NCBI RefSeq assembly: GCF_003994415.1
Contig: NZ_CP034689.1
Coordinates: 4,278,001 to 4,342,000, forward strand
Direction: 5' to 3'
DNA: 64,000 nucleotides
Source: Achromobacter spanius
GTDB taxonomy: Bacteria > Pseudomonadota > Gammaproteobacteria > Burkholderiales > Burkholderiaceae_B
A program made the position numbers and the translations under genes. How positions within the stretch are numbered: position 1 is the stretch's first letter; the number at the start of each line of letters is the position of its first letter. The notes beneath the pieces are model-generated. The model saw only the letters and a program-made list of their open reading frames with translations, was not told where the DNA came from and made no database searches. Below are positions 34,737-45,300 of this stretch, in pieces.

Positions 34737-35972
34737 CAACGCCGCCGCCGCGAACGCCACGCCCGCGCCCACCCAGGGCCCCTGTCGGAATCCTGCGTCC
34801 AGCAGCAGGCCGAACGCCAGCGGGCCCACGGCCGAGCCCACGTCCATGCCCGAATACACCAGGCCATAGACAGAACCGGTGGACCCCTTGGGCGTGACGC
34901 GTCGGATCAGCATGTCGCGCGAGGGCGCGGCCACGCCCGAGCAGAAGCCGGCCAGGCCCACCACCGGCGCGGCCAGCGCGGCGGGCACCAGGCCCAGGGC
35001 CAGCACCACCAACGTCAGGCCGGCCAATAGCAGCGCCACCATGACGGTGCGCTCGGTGCGCGGGTTGGCCGACACCAGGAAGCCGCCCGCCGCCATGCCC
35101 ACTGCCGACGCCACCATATAGCCCGACAAGGCCGAGCTGGCCACCACTTCAGACAGACCGTACAGTTGGTCCAACAGCGGAATCGTGTAGTTCTGCACCG
35201 ACGACAGTGCAATCGACGTGCACGCAAAGAACAGGAACGCGCCCCACAAGGCTGGCTTGGACAACAGCGTTGCCAGGGTGGTCAGCACGCCCTCTTGCGG
35301 CTTGGGCGCGGCCTTGGACGCTGCTGTGGCGGCCGGGGTTTCATCCGTGGCGTCAGCGTCCAGCGGCAAGGGCCCGCCAAGCAGCTTGCCGCCCAACACC
35401 GTCAACACCAGCACCACCGCCACCAGCCCCGCGGCGCTGTAAGCGGCCACGCGCCAGTCGGCCAGCAAGGTGATGGTGGTCATGAATATCGGCGTCAACG
35501 CCCAGCCCAGGTTGCCGGTCAGCCCGTGCGCCGAAAACGCATGCCCCAGGCGGGACGGCGTAATGCGGTGGTTGATGATGGAATAGTCGGCCGGATGGAA
35601 CACCGAATTGCCGATGCCCCCGACGATGGCGGCCGCCATCAGCATCGTGTAGCCGTTGGCCGAGCCGATCAACACACCCGACAACACAAAGCACGCCAGC
35701 CCGAACCACAGCACCGGTCGCGCGCCGATGCGATCCACGACGAAACCCGAAGATGCCTGGCCGATGCCCGACACCACGTAGAACGTGGCGACCAGCGCCC
35801 CCACGCGCGCGAAGTCCAGGCCGAATGCCGTGGCCAGGGACACGTTGAGCAGGGGTAGCACCAGTTGGAAAAAGTGCGATGCAGCATGCGCCACACCGAT
35901 CAGCAGGATGGTTTTCCAGTCGCGCCGACGAACTTCGGCGTCCGAGGGCAAGGCTTGCGCGGCGGTGTTCAT
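34662..35972 (-). CDS. MFS transporter (Fsr-like efflux class)
   Basis: A 436-residue twelve-helix MFS protein. IGVAHAASHFFQLVLPLLN in helix 1, FVVDRIGARPVLWFG in the 2-3 loop, and GNSVFHPADYSIINHRI with HAFSAHGLTGNLGWAL in helices 4-5 resemble the fosmidomycin-resistance (Fsr) transporter group. The substrate is unknown. The start at MNTAAQ lacks a strong ribosome site; a GTG 11 codons upstream is the alternative. Its 3' end overlaps the convergent MFS gene by 75 bp. Confidence 0.85.
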   Translation of the reverse strand: MNTAAQALPSDAEVRRRDWKTILLIGVAHAASHFFQLVLPLLNVSLATAFGLDFARVGALVATFYVVSGIGQASSGFVVDRIGARPVLWFGLACFVLSGVLIGSANGYTMLMAAAIVGGIGNSVFHPADYSIINHRITPSRLGHAFSAHGLTGNLGWALTPIFMTTITLLADWRVAAYSAAGLVAVVLVLTVLGGKLLGGPLPLDADATDETPAATAASKAAPKPQEGVLTTLATLLSKPALWGAFLFFACTSIALSSVQNYTIPLLDQLYGLSEVVASSALSGYMVASAVGMAAGGFLVSANPRTERTVMVALLLAGLTLVVLALGLVPAALAAPVVGLAGFCSGVAAPSRDMLIRRVTPKGSTGSVYGLVYSGMDVGSAVGPLAFGLLLDAGFRQGPWVGAGVAFAAAALLAQWIAVQARRADPVLAGGAVARS

Positions 35973-36036
35973 TGCAAAAGGCCGCGAAAGCGGCAGGTGG
36001 CGCACGCAAGCAATGCGGTGCGCGGGTTGTCTCCGG

Positions 36037-36609
36037 CTACAGCGCTTTTTCGCGAATGGCGGGCCAGGCGCGCTGCAGGTAATACAGCATCGACCAGACC
36101 GTCAGCACCGCGGCAACGATGATCAGCACGTCGCCCAGCAGCTTGGTGCTGATGCCGTAGACGGGCTGGTTGTACAGCAGGCAGGGAATCGCCACCATCT
36201 GCGCGGCGGTCTTGAACTTGCCCAGGCGGTGCACGGCGACACTTGCGCTGGCGCCGATCTTGGCCATCCATTCGCGCAAGGCGGAAATGGTGATCTCACG
36301 GCCAATGATGATCAGCGAGATAAAGGCGTCGACGCGGCTCAGGTCCAGCAGCACGATCAGTGCGGCGCAGACCATCAGCTTGTCGGCAACAGGATCCAGG
36401 AAGGCGCCAAAGGCCGAGGTCTGGTTCCAGCGGCGGGCCAGCCAGCCGTCGAACCAGTCGGTCAGCGCCGCAATGATGAACGCCCACGCCGCGAAGGTGT
36501 CGCGCGTGGGGACCGACATCCAGCTCTCGGGCAGGTAGAACAGCCCGACCACCAGCGGAATCATGGCGATGCGCAGCCACGTCAGGATAATGGGTACGTT
36601 AATTGGCAT
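36037..36609 (-). CDS. pgsA: CDP-diacylglycerol-glycerol-3-phosphate 3-phosphatidyltransferase PgsA
   Basis: A 190-residue membrane enzyme that makes phosphatidylglycerol phosphate. The full CDP-alcohol phosphotransferase motif is present, DWFDGWLARRWN then GAFLDPVADK (DxxDGxxAR-x8-GxxxDxxxD), as are the first-helix INVPIILTWLRIAMIPLV and the GREITISALREW loop. It lies 80 bp downstream of uvrC, the usual uvrC-pgsA order of proteobacteria. Confidence 0.96.
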   Translation of the reverse strand: MPINVPIILTWLRIAMIPLVVGLFYLPESWMSVPTRDTFAAWAFIIAALTDWFDGWLARRWNQTSAFGAFLDPVADKLMVCAALIVLLDLSRVDAFISLIIIGREITISALREWMAKIGASASVAVHRLGKFKTAAQMVAIPCLLYNQPVYGISTKLLGDVLIIVAAVLTVWSMLYYLQRAWPAIREKAL

Positions 36610-36689
36610 AGTGTTCGTATGCTACATCAGCCGGATGACGCTGGCTGTATCGGTGCGGCATGGCGGCCGCGCCCTGGCCGGCTTTGGGG

Positions 36690-38519
36690 CTAGCCACGCA
36701 GCGCCTCGTAGATGCGTTCGGCCAGGTCCTGGGAAATGCCGTCCACCGATGCCAGGTCTTCGATGCTGGCGGACGCCACCCCCGAAAACCCGCCGAATCG
36801 GGCCAACAGGCGCTGACGGCGGCGGGCGCCCACCCCTTCAATTTCTTCCAGCCGCGACACATTGCGTGTCTTGGCGCGGCGCGCCCGCATGCCGGTGATG
36901 GCAAAACGGTGCGCCTCGTCGCGCACCTGGGCAATCAGCATCAGCGCGGCGGACTCCCCGCCCAACGCCACGGGCGGCCGTTCATCGGCGAACACCAGGG
37001 TTTCCAGGCCGACCTTGCGCCCTTCTCCCTTGGCCACGCCCACCAGCGTCTGGATGTCCAGCCCCAATTCCGCAAAGACCTTGCGCGCGACTTCGACCTG
37101 ACCCTTGCCGCCGTCGATCAGCACCAGGCCGGGCATCTGGGCATCGCCGTCCGCCACCTTGGCGAAACGGCGCGTCAACACCTGACGCATGGCGGCGTAA
37201 TCGTCACCCGGGGTGATGCCAGCTATGTTGTAACGGCGGTACAGCGAGGGCTGCATGTCGTGGTGTTCAAACACCACGCACGATGCTTGCGTGGCTTCGC
37301 CGGCCGTGTGGCTGATGTCGAAGCATTCAATGCGCAGCGCATCCAGCGCGGCTTCATCGGTGTCCAGGTCCAGCGCCTCGGCCAGCGCCAGGGTGCGGCC
37401 GGCGCGGGCCCCGGATTCGGTCAAGGCGCGGGCCAGCGCCATCTCGGCGTTCTTGCCCGCCTGTTCCAGCCACGACCGGCGCGCGCCCTGCGGACGGGTC
37501 AGCAGGCGTGACGGACGCCCACCCGCCTGTTCGACCAGCAGGTTGATCAGATCCGGGTCGGGCAAGGCATGCGAACAGACCAGCACGGGCGGCATCGCGT
37601 TGTCGGTGTAGTGCTGGGCGATGAAGGCCTCAAGCACCTGCGGCGCGGCCTCGCCTTCGGCATGCGTCGGAAAGAAGGGTTTGTCGCCCAGATGGCGGCC
37701 GCCACGCACCATCGCCAGGTTCACGCAGACCTTGCCGCCCGCCACGGCCACCGCAATGATGTCGGTGTCTTCGCCGCTGGTGTTTTCCATGGTCTGCTGA
37801 TGCAGCACTCGCGCCAGCGAACCCATCTGATCGCGCAGCGCGGCGGCTTCCTCAAAACGCAACTCACCTGCCGCCTGCTGCATGCGCGCTTCGATTTCGC
37901 CCATGACATCGCGGGCTTCGCCATTCAGAAAGCGCACCGCGCGCTGCACGTCGCGCTCGTATTCCTGGGCCTCGATGGCGCCCACGCACGGCGCCGAGCA
38001 GCGCCCGATCTGATGCAGCAGACAGGGGCGCGAGCGGTTGGCGAAGACGGTGTCTTCACAGGTGCGCAGGCGGAAGACTTTTTGCAGGATCTGGATCGTT
38101 TCGCGTACTGCCCAGGCGTTGGGGAACGGGCCGAAGTACTGGCCGCGCTTGTTGGTGGCGCCACGGTAGTAGGCAATGCGCGGCCATTCGTGGCCGGTGA
38201 TCAGCAGATAGGGGTAGGACTTATCGTCGCGAAACAGGATGTTGTAGCGCGGCTTCAGGCTCTTGATGAGGTTATTTTCCAGGATCAGCGCTTCGGCTTC
38301 CGAGCGCGTCACGGTGACCTCCAGCCGTGCCACTTTCGACACCATCTGGGCGATGCGGGGGCTGGCCAGGTTCTTCTGGAAATACGACGAGACGCGCTTC
38401 TTCAGGTCGCGCGCCTTGCCGACATACATGACTTCGCCTGCTGCATCCAGGTGCCGGTAGACACCTGGAAGATGCGGCAGGTCAGACAGGAACGATTTGA
38501 GATTGAAGTCGTCGGGCAT
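36690..38519 (-). CDS. uvrC: Excinuclease ABC subunit C
   Basis: A 609-residue UvrC that makes both incisions in nucleotide excision repair. It has the GIY-YIG domain (PGVYRHLDAAGEVMYVGKAR), the Cys region RPCLLHQIGRCSAPCVG, a UvrB-binding UVR motif (AAGELRFEEAAALRDQMGSL), the RNase-H-like nuclease (RIECFDISHTAGEATQASCV, LVLIDGGKGQ) and a terminal HhH pair (EEIEGVGARRRQRLLARFGG; ASVDGISQDLAERI). The start MPDDFN lies 38 bp inside nagZ, so the two are coupled. Confidence 0.97.
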   Translation of the reverse strand: MPDDFNLKSFLSDLPHLPGVYRHLDAAGEVMYVGKARDLKKRVSSYFQKNLASPRIAQMVSKVARLEVTVTRSEAEALILENNLIKSLKPRYNILFRDDKSYPYLLITGHEWPRIAYYRGATNKRGQYFGPFPNAWAVRETIQILQKVFRLRTCEDTVFANRSRPCLLHQIGRCSAPCVGAIEAQEYERDVQRAVRFLNGEARDVMGEIEARMQQAAGELRFEEAAALRDQMGSLARVLHQQTMENTSGEDTDIIAVAVAGGKVCVNLAMVRGGRHLGDKPFFPTHAEGEAAPQVLEAFIAQHYTDNAMPPVLVCSHALPDPDLINLLVEQAGGRPSRLLTRPQGARRSWLEQAGKNAEMALARALTESGARAGRTLALAEALDLDTDEAALDALRIECFDISHTAGEATQASCVVFEHHDMQPSLYRRYNIAGITPGDDYAAMRQVLTRRFAKVADGDAQMPGLVLIDGGKGQVEVARKVFAELGLDIQTLVGVAKGEGRKVGLETLVFADERPPVALGGESAALMLIAQVRDEAHRFAITGMRARRAKTRNVSRLEEIEGVGARRRQRLLARFGGFSGVASASIEDLASVDGISQDLAERIYEALRG

Positions 38520-39540
38520 TCTGGTAACGGTGTTCGGCCTGCAAGGTATCCCAGTCGGGCGCATCGAAACGCGGCATCAGGCGGCGGATGCGTTCAACCG
38601 ATTCGGGCGCGTGGTCGAACTTCAGGCGCGACAGCAAATCGTCGGCCAGGTCCGGCCGGTTGCACACCAGCACCATGTCGCAACCTGCGTTCAACGCCGC
38701 CTTGGCACGAGCCAGGATATCACCCGCCACCGACGCACCTTCCATCGTCAGGTCGTCGGAAAACACCACGCCGTCATAGCCCAGGCGCTTGCGCAAGATG
38801 TCTTGCACCCACTTCTTGGAAAAGCCGGCCGGGTGCTTGTCCACCTTCGGGTAGATCACATGCGCGGGCATCACCGACGGCAGCACGGCGTCGCCCAGCC
38901 AGGCGTAGGGCGCGGCGTCGTCGTTCAGGATGTCGTCCAGCTTGCGCGGGTCGACAGGAATTTCGTGGTGCGAATCCGCACCCACGTAACCGTGGCCCGG
39001 AAAGTGCTTGCCGCAGGCCGCCATGCCGGCCAGCGCCAGGCCCTGGATCAGGGCGCGCGACAGCATCGTGACCACGCGCGGGTCCGAATGGAAGGCGCGG
39101 TTGCCAATCACCTGGCTGGCGCCGTAGTCCAGGTCCAGCACCGGCGTGAAGCTCATGTCCACGCCGCAGGCGCGCAGTTCGGCGGCCAGCACGTAGCCGG
39201 CCTCGGTGGCCAGGCGCATGGCCTGCAAGGGGTCGCGGTCCCACAGGGTGCCCAGGTCGCGCATGGCGGGCAAGGCGGTGAAACCGTCTTCGCGGAAGCG
39301 CTGCACGCGGCCACCCTCGTGGTCCACCAGGATCAGCAGCGGCTCCTTGCGGGCCTTGTGGATCTGGCGAGTCAGCTTGGTCAGCTGTTTGCGATTTTCA
39401 AAATTGCGGGCGAAAAGAATCACGCCGCCCACCAAGGGGTGGCGCAGACGGGTCTTCTCTTCTTTGGTCAGCGAGGTTCCCGCCACGTCGACCATCACGG
39501 GGCCGGGGGGCAGGACTACCTTGGATTTTTTCTTGGCCAT
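38482..39540 (-). CDS. nagZ: Beta-N-acetylhexosaminidase NagZ
   Basis: A 352-residue cytoplasmic GH3 glucosaminidase of peptidoglycan recycling. It has GVILFARNFENRKQL, LILVDHEGGRVQRFR, the catalytic loop GKHFPGHGYVGADSHHE (acid/base His-Asp dyad) and the nucleophile Asp in FSDDLTMEGA. An N-terminal Lys-rich patch (MAKKKSK) is slightly unusual. It lies between acpS (14 bp upstream) and uvrC (38-bp overlap). NagZ products influence AmpR-controlled beta-lactamase in related species; no ampC is seen here. Confidence 0.96.
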   Translation of the reverse strand: MAKKKSKVVLPPGPVMVDVAGTSLTKEEKTRLRHPLVGGVILFARNFENRKQLTKLTRQIHKARKEPLLILVDHEGGRVQRFREDGFTALPAMRDLGTLWDRDPLQAMRLATEAGYVLAAELRACGVDMSFTPVLDLDYGASQVIGNRAFHSDPRVVTMLSRALIQGLALAGMAACGKHFPGHGYVGADSHHEIPVDPRKLDDILNDDAAPYAWLGDAVLPSVMPAHVIYPKVDKHPAGFSKKWVQDILRKRLGYDGVVFSDDLTMEGASVAGDILARAKAALNAGCDMVLVCNRPDLADDLLSRLKFDHAPESVERIRRLMPRFDAPDWDTLQAEHRYQNARRLQSQIVPV

Positions 39541-39554
39541 GAGGCGGTCCTAAT

Positions 39555-40037
39555 TCAGGGCTTGCGTTCGACCACCACGTAGGCGGCGGCCATATCGGAT
39601 TCGTCGGTGATGGACACATGCGCCGCACCGAAACGTTGACCATACCAGTCCAGCAGCTCCGGCGCGATGACCAGCACCGGGCGCCCGCCCGGCGCGTTCA
39701 GCGTCTGCACGCGCCGCCACGTCATGGGCATGCGCATGCCCAGGCCGATGGCCTTGGAAAAAGCTTCCTTGGCGGCAAAGCGGGTCGCCAGGAAGCGCAC
39801 GCCGCGCACCGGGTCTCGGGCGCGGCGCGCATGGAATTTTTGCAGTTCTTCGGTGCCCAGGATCTTTTCCGCGAACCGGTCGCCGTGCCGCGCAAGCGCA
39901 CGTTCAACGCGGTCGATGCGCAGCAAGTCCATGCCGATGCCGGCGATGGCGCCGGCCGGGGCTGGCGCTGCCGCGCTTGGAGTTGCGGAGGGACCCGCGC
40001 CGGGAGTTGCGCCGGGAACCTTGGAGGAGTCAGACAT
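39555..40037 (-). CDS. acpS: Holo-ACP synthase AcpS with an N-terminal extension
   Basis: A 160-residue 4'-phosphopantetheinyl transferase that activates acyl carrier protein. The core starts at AIAGIGMDLLRIDRVERAL and has the metal/CoA motif ATRFAAKEAFSKAIGLGM and end VSITDESDMAAAYVVVER. A Pro/Ala/Ser-rich extension of about 40 residues (SKVPGATPGAGPSATPS) precedes the core. No ATG, GTG or TTG lies between it and the GIG motif, so it must be translated if the core is. It lies 70 bp after pdxJ. Confidence 0.93.
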   Translation of the reverse strand: MSDSSKVPGATPGAGPSATPSAAAPAPAGAIAGIGMDLLRIDRVERALARHGDRFAEKILGTEELQKFHARRARDPVRGVRFLATRFAAKEAFSKAIGLGMRMPMTWRRVQTLNAPGGRPVLVIAPELLDWYGQRFGAAHVSITDESDMAAAYVVVERKP

Positions 40038-40107
40038 AAACGTCACCCAAAAACAGCGGCACGGAAGCTGCGGCAAGCGACAGTGACATCCGTCATCCGG
40101 CCAGCGG

Positions 40108-40848
40108 TCACAAACCGCGCAGCGCTTGCAGGCGTGCCTGCACCATCACCGCTTTCATGTCGCGGACCGCTTTTTCCCAGCCGTCAAACACCGCTTGCGC
40201 CACGATGGCGTGGCCGATGTTCAGTTCAGAGATGCCGTCAATGGCGGCCACCGGGGCCACGTTGCCCAAGTGCAGGCCATGGCCGGCGTTCACGCGCAAG
40301 CCATGGCGCAGCCCTTCGGTCACGGCCAGGCGGATGCGTTGCAGTTCGGCTTTGGCCGCGTCGCCCTGGGCTTCCGCGTAGGCGCCGGTATGCAGTTCGA
40401 TGACCGTGGCGCCGGTCTTGGCCGCCGCGGCAATCTGCACGGGGTCCGGGTCGATGAACAGGGACACGCGTATGCCCGCTTCAACCAGCAGGCCCACGGC
40501 GTCGGTAACGGAATCCAAGGCGCCCGCCACTTCCAGGCCGCCTTCGGTGGTGAGCTCGGTGCGCTTTTCGGGCACCAGGCAAACGTCGTGGGGTTTGACG
40601 GCGCAGGCAATTTCCAGCATTTCGGCCGTGATCGCGCATTCCAGGTTCATGCGCGTGCGCAGTTGCGGACGAATCGCGTAGACGTCCGCGTCCTGGATAT
40701 GACGTCGGTCTTCACGCAGATGCAGCGTGATGAGGTCGGCGCCGGCATCCTCCGCGCGCAGCGCGGCGGCCACCGGGTCCGGGTACGCCGTATGGCGTTG
40801 TTGCCGCAAGGTGGCAACGTGATCAATATTTACACCAAGTTCTATCAT
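40108..40848 (-). CDS. pdxJ: Pyridoxine 5'-phosphate synthase PdxJ
   Basis: A 246-residue TIM-barrel enzyme that condenses 1-deoxyxylulose 5-phosphate with aminoacetone phosphate. Signature segments: ELGVNIDHVATLRQQR, ITLHLREDRRHIQD, CLVPEKRTELTTEGGL, VIELHTGAYAEAQG and VNAGHGLHLGNVAPVAAI. Its ATG overlaps the stop of the outer-membrane efflux gene by 4 bp, so translation of this vitamin gene is tied to the efflux operon. Confidence 0.97.
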   Translation of the reverse strand: MIELGVNIDHVATLRQQRHTAYPDPVAAALRAEDAGADLITLHLREDRRHIQDADVYAIRPQLRTRMNLECAITAEMLEIACAVKPHDVCLVPEKRTELTTEGGLEVAGALDSVTDAVGLLVEAGIRVSLFIDPDPVQIAAAAKTGATVIELHTGAYAEAQGDAAKAELQRIRLAVTEGLRHGLRVNAGHGLHLGNVAPVAAIDGISELNIGHAIVAQAVFDGWEKAVRDMKAVMVQARLQALRGL

Positions 40849-42362
40849 TGCGTGGTCGTCGACACTTTGGTCGGTTCTTTCGTGGTTTCTTCCCAGCCGC
40901 CGCCCAAGGCCTTGTAGAGCTCCACGCGGTTGATCAGCGCGGCCAAACCGGTCTGCACCAGCGACAACTGGGCATTGAAGAAGTCTACCTGCGCGGTCTG
41001 CACCTGCAAGAAGCTGTCGATGCCATTGGTATAGCGCAGGTTCGACAGTTCCAGCGTGCGCGACGACGATTCCTGCAAGGCGCGTTGCGCATCCAGTTGC
41101 GCGCCGTAGGTAGCTTCGCCCGCCAGCGCGTCGGACACTTCCCGGAACGCCTGCTGGATGGTCTGCTCGTATTGCGCCACGGCGATGTTGTCGCGCGCCT
41201 TGGCCAGGTTCAAGCCTTCACGGATCGAACCGCCGGCGAACAGCGGCGTCGTGATCGACGGCGAAAAACTCCAGTAGCCCTGGCCGCCCTTGAACAGGTC
41301 ACCCAGGGACGGGCTGGCCACGCCCAACAGCCCGGTCAGGGAAATGGTGGGGAAGAACGCCGCGCGGGCCGCGCCGATGTTGGCGTTGGCCGAGCGCAAC
41401 TGGTTTTCCGCCGCCAGAATGTCGGGGCGCCGTTCAAGCAGGTCGGACGGCAGGCCCGACGGCACGGTGGCCAGCAATTGGTCGCGGCCAAACGTGGCGG
41501 GCGGCGGCAGGTCTTCGGGCAAAGGCGCGCCCACCAGCAGCACCAGCGCGTTCAGCGCCTGGGCGCGGGCCCGGGCCAATTGCGCCAGGTCGGATGACGC
41601 CGTGTCCAGCAACGTCTTGGACTGGTTCAGATCCAGTTCGGACGCCACGCCGCCGTCGAAACGGCGCTTGACCAGGTCATAGGATTCCTGGCGCGACGCG
41701 AGCGTGCGTTGGGTCAGGTCCAGTTGGACTTCGGCCGCGCGGAAGTTGAAGTACGCCTGCGCGACGGAACCGACCAGCGTGATCTGCACGGTCTTTTGCG
41801 CCTGCTCGGTCGACAGGTACTGTTGGTACGCCGCTTCCGACAGGTTGCGCAGTCGGCCGAACAAATCGATTTCGAACGTCGTCAGGCCAATGCCGGCCTG
41901 GTACGAGCTGGAAATCGAGCTGGAATCCGGCCCGCCCGCGCGCATGTTGGCCGGCAGATGCTGGCGCTGGCCCTGGATGCCGGCGCCAATGCTGGGCCAC
42001 TGCTCACCGCGCTGAACGCCATACTGGGCGCGCGCTTCTTCCACGCGCTGCACCGCCACGCGCAGGTCGCGGTTGTTGACGAGCGACAGCGCAATCAGGC
42101 TTTGCAGGCGCGGGTCGCGGAAGAATTCGCGCCAGCCCAAATCGGCGGCGGGTATGCCCGCTTCGGGCACGACCGCCGACGCCGGCTGCGAGCCCAGCGA
42201 CGTGGGCTTGTTGTAGCCGCCGTACTGCACCTTGGGCTGGTCGGGCCAAGTGCCCGTGATCGGTGCGTCGGGACGCTTGTAGTCGGGCGCCAGCGAGCAG
42301 CCGGCCAACGCCACCGCCACGAAGGCGGACAGGGCGGATTGCTTGATCATCAGGGCTTTCAT
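40845..42362 (-). CDS. RND efflux outer-membrane lipoprotein (OprM/AxyM-like)
   Basis: A 505-residue TolC-type channel with a lipoprotein signal (SAFVAVALAGCSLAPDYKRP; lipobox LAGC). Two OEP repeats are visible (RDLRVAVQRVEEARAQYGVQ ... and DILAAENQLRSANANIGAAR), plus the GPM-like segment GGSIREGLNLAKARDNIAVA. It provides the outer-membrane exit of the pump formed with the two genes upstream. It overlaps the RND gene by 4 bp and pdxJ by 4 bp. An internal Met five codons in is an alternative start. Confidence 0.93.
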   Translation of the reverse strand: MKALMIKQSALSAFVAVALAGCSLAPDYKRPDAPITGTWPDQPKVQYGGYNKPTSLGSQPASAVVPEAGIPAADLGWREFFRDPRLQSLIALSLVNNRDLRVAVQRVEEARAQYGVQRGEQWPSIGAGIQGQRQHLPANMRAGGPDSSSISSSYQAGIGLTTFEIDLFGRLRNLSEAAYQQYLSTEQAQKTVQITLVGSVAQAYFNFRAAEVQLDLTQRTLASRQESYDLVKRRFDGGVASELDLNQSKTLLDTASSDLAQLARARAQALNALVLLVGAPLPEDLPPPATFGRDQLLATVPSGLPSDLLERRPDILAAENQLRSANANIGAARAAFFPTISLTGLLGVASPSLGDLFKGGQGYWSFSPSITTPLFAGGSIREGLNLAKARDNIAVAQYEQTIQQAFREVSDALAGEATYGAQLDAQRALQESSSRTLELSNLRYTNGIDSFLQVQTAQVDFFNAQLSLVQTGLAALINRVELYKALGGGWEETTKEPTKVSTTTQ

Positions 42363-45300
42363 GCCTTGCCCTCCGGGCCACCATTGGGTTGTACGGGGGT
42401 GTATCCCGCTTCTGCGTCGGGCTGGTCGCCGGCCGCCTTCTTGGCCGCCTGCTCTTCTTCCCAGGCCTTCAGTTCGGCGCCCAGCAGGCGCGGGCGGGTC
42501 TTGAACAGGCCCAGCACCACCACGAAGAAGGTCGGCACGAAGATCACGGCGAACGGCGTGGCGGCGAGCATGCCGCCCAACACGCCCAGGCCCACCGCGC
42601 GCTGGCTGGCGGCGCCGGCGCCCGTGGCCATGGCCAGCGGCACCACGCCCAGGATGAACGCCAGCGACGTCATCAGGATTGGCCGGAACCGCAACCTGGC
42701 CGCTTCCACCGCGGACTCGTACAGCCCCATGCCGCGGGCGTACTGATCCTTGGCGAACTCCACGATAAGAATGGCGTTCTTGGCCGCCAGGCCAATCACG
42801 GTCACCATGCCCACCTGGAAGTACACGTCGTTGGACATGCCCAGCGCGCTGACCAGCGCCACGGCGCCCAGCATGCCCAGCGGCACCACCAGCATGACCG
42901 ACAGCGGAATGGCCCAGCTTTCATACAGCGCGGCCAACACCAGGAACACAATCAGCAGCGACAGGCCCATCAGGATGGGCGCCTGGTTGCCGGCTTGCCG
43001 TTCCTGGTAGGACAGGCCCGTCCATTCGTAGCCGAAGCCCTGCGGCAACTGCGCCACCAGGTTCTGCATTTCTTCCATGGCCTGGCCGGTGGTGTAGCCC
43101 GCGGCGGCAGCGCCGCCGATACGCATGGACTCGTAGCTGTTGTAGCGAACCACCTGCACCGGGCCCTGGACCCACTCGGCCGACACGAAGGTCGACAAGG
43201 GCACCATGCCGCCTTGGGCGTTACGCGCGTTCAGCTTCAAGACGTCGGACAACTGCATGCGATACGGCGCATCCGCCTGCACCCAGATGTTCTGCATCCG
43301 GCCCATGTTGGGGAACTTGCTCAGGTAGGCCGAGCCCACCGCCGTCGAGATCAGCGATGCCGCTTCATTGAAATCCACGCCCAAGGCGGCGGCCTTGTCG
43401 CGGTCAATGTTCAGCGTCAGCTGCGTGCCGGCCGCCAGGCCGGTGATACGCACCTGCGACAGCACCGGGCTCTTCATGGCCATGCCCATGAGTTGGCCCG
43501 TCGCGGCGGCAAGCGCCTCGGAACCGGCCGCGCCCCGGTCTTGCAGGCGCAAGTCGAAACCGGTGGCGTTACCCAGCGACGAAATGGCCGGCGGCACCAA
43601 GGTGAACACCTGCGCATCGTGAATGCCCATCAACTGCTTCTGGAAGGCATTGAAGGCGATGGCGCCCGCGGAATCCTGCTTTTCCTTGCGGTCCTTGAAG
43701 TCTTTCAAGGTGGTGAACGCGATGGCGGCGTTCAGGCCGTTACCGTTGAAGCTGAAGCCCTGCACGGCGATGATGTTCTCAACGGCCGGCACGTTGCGGA
43801 AATATTCCTCAACCTGTTCGATCACTTCAACCGTACGGTTGGCGCTGGCGCCCGTGGGCAGTTCGATGTTGCTGATGACGTAGCCCTGGTCTTCCTCGGG
43901 CAGGAACGACGACGGCAGGCGCAGGTACAGCCAGCCCAGCAGCAACACCAGCACCAGGAAGGCCAGCATCATGCGGCCGCCCTTGTGCAGAATGCGCGAC
44001 ACCCAGTTCTGGTAACCGTGGGTGGTGGCGTCGAACTTGCGGTTGAACCAGCCGAAAAAGCCTTTCTTCTCGTTGTGGTGCCCCTTGGGAATCGGCTTCA
44101 GGATGGTGGCGCACAAGGCCGGCGTGAAGGTCAGCGCCAGCAGGGCCGAGAAGAAGATCGACACGGCCATGGCCACCGAGAACTGGCGGTAGATCACGCC
44201 CACGGACCCGCTCATGAAGGCCAACGGCAGGAACACCGTGACCAGCACCAGCGTGATACCGATAATGGCGCCGCTGATCTGCGGCATGGCTTTCTTGGTG
44301 GCCTCTTTGGGCGGCAAGCCTTCGGTGGCCATGATGCGCTCAACGTTTTCGACCACCACGATGGCGTCGTCCACCAGAATCCCGATGGCGAGCACCATCG
44401 CGAACATGGTCAATACGTTGATCGAGAACCCCAGCCCCAGCATCACCGCGAACGACCCCAGCATGGCCACCGGAACGACCAGTGCGGGAATCAGCGTGTA
44501 GCGTACGTTCTGCAGGAACAGGTACATCACCAGGAACACCAGCACCATGGCTTCGGCCAGGGTGTGGAGCACCTGCTCGATCGACACCTTCACGTAGGGC
44601 GCGGTGTCGTAGGGAATGGCGTACTGGATGTTGCCGGGGAAGAACTTGGACAGTTCTTCCATCTGCTGGCGCACGCCCTGGGCGGTGGCCAGCGCGTTGG
44701 CGTCCGGCGACAGCACGATGGCGAACGCCGCCGTGGGCTTGCCGTTCAGGCGGGCGCCGAACTGGTAGTTGTCGGCGCCGACTTCAATGCGGGCCACGTC
44801 GCGCAGCAGCACCTTGGAGCCATCGGTGTTGGCGCGCAGCACGATCTTGCCGAAGCCGTCCACGGTGCTCAACTGACCGTTGGCGGTAACGGTAGCGGTG
44901 ATGCGTTGCGATTCCGGGTTGGGCGGCGCGCCGATGCTGCCGCCCGAGATCAGCACGTTCTGCGCGGAAATCGCCTGGTTGACCTCGTTCATGCTCAGGT
45001 TGAAGCCCACCAGCTTGGCGGGGTCTACCCAGACACGCATGGCGCGCGGCGCCGCGAACAACTGGAACTGGCCCACGCCGGCCACCCGCGAAACCGGGTT
45101 CTGCACGTTGCGCGTGATGTAGTCGGCCAGCGCCGTCTGGTCCAGCGAGCCATCCGCGGACGACAGCGTCACGATCATCAGGAAGCCGGTACTGGTCTGC
45201 TCGTATTGCAGGCCCTGCTGCTGCACGGCCGTGGGCAACTGCGCAATCACGTTCGACACGCGGTTCTGCACGTCAACCTGCGCCAGGTCAGGGTTGGTGC

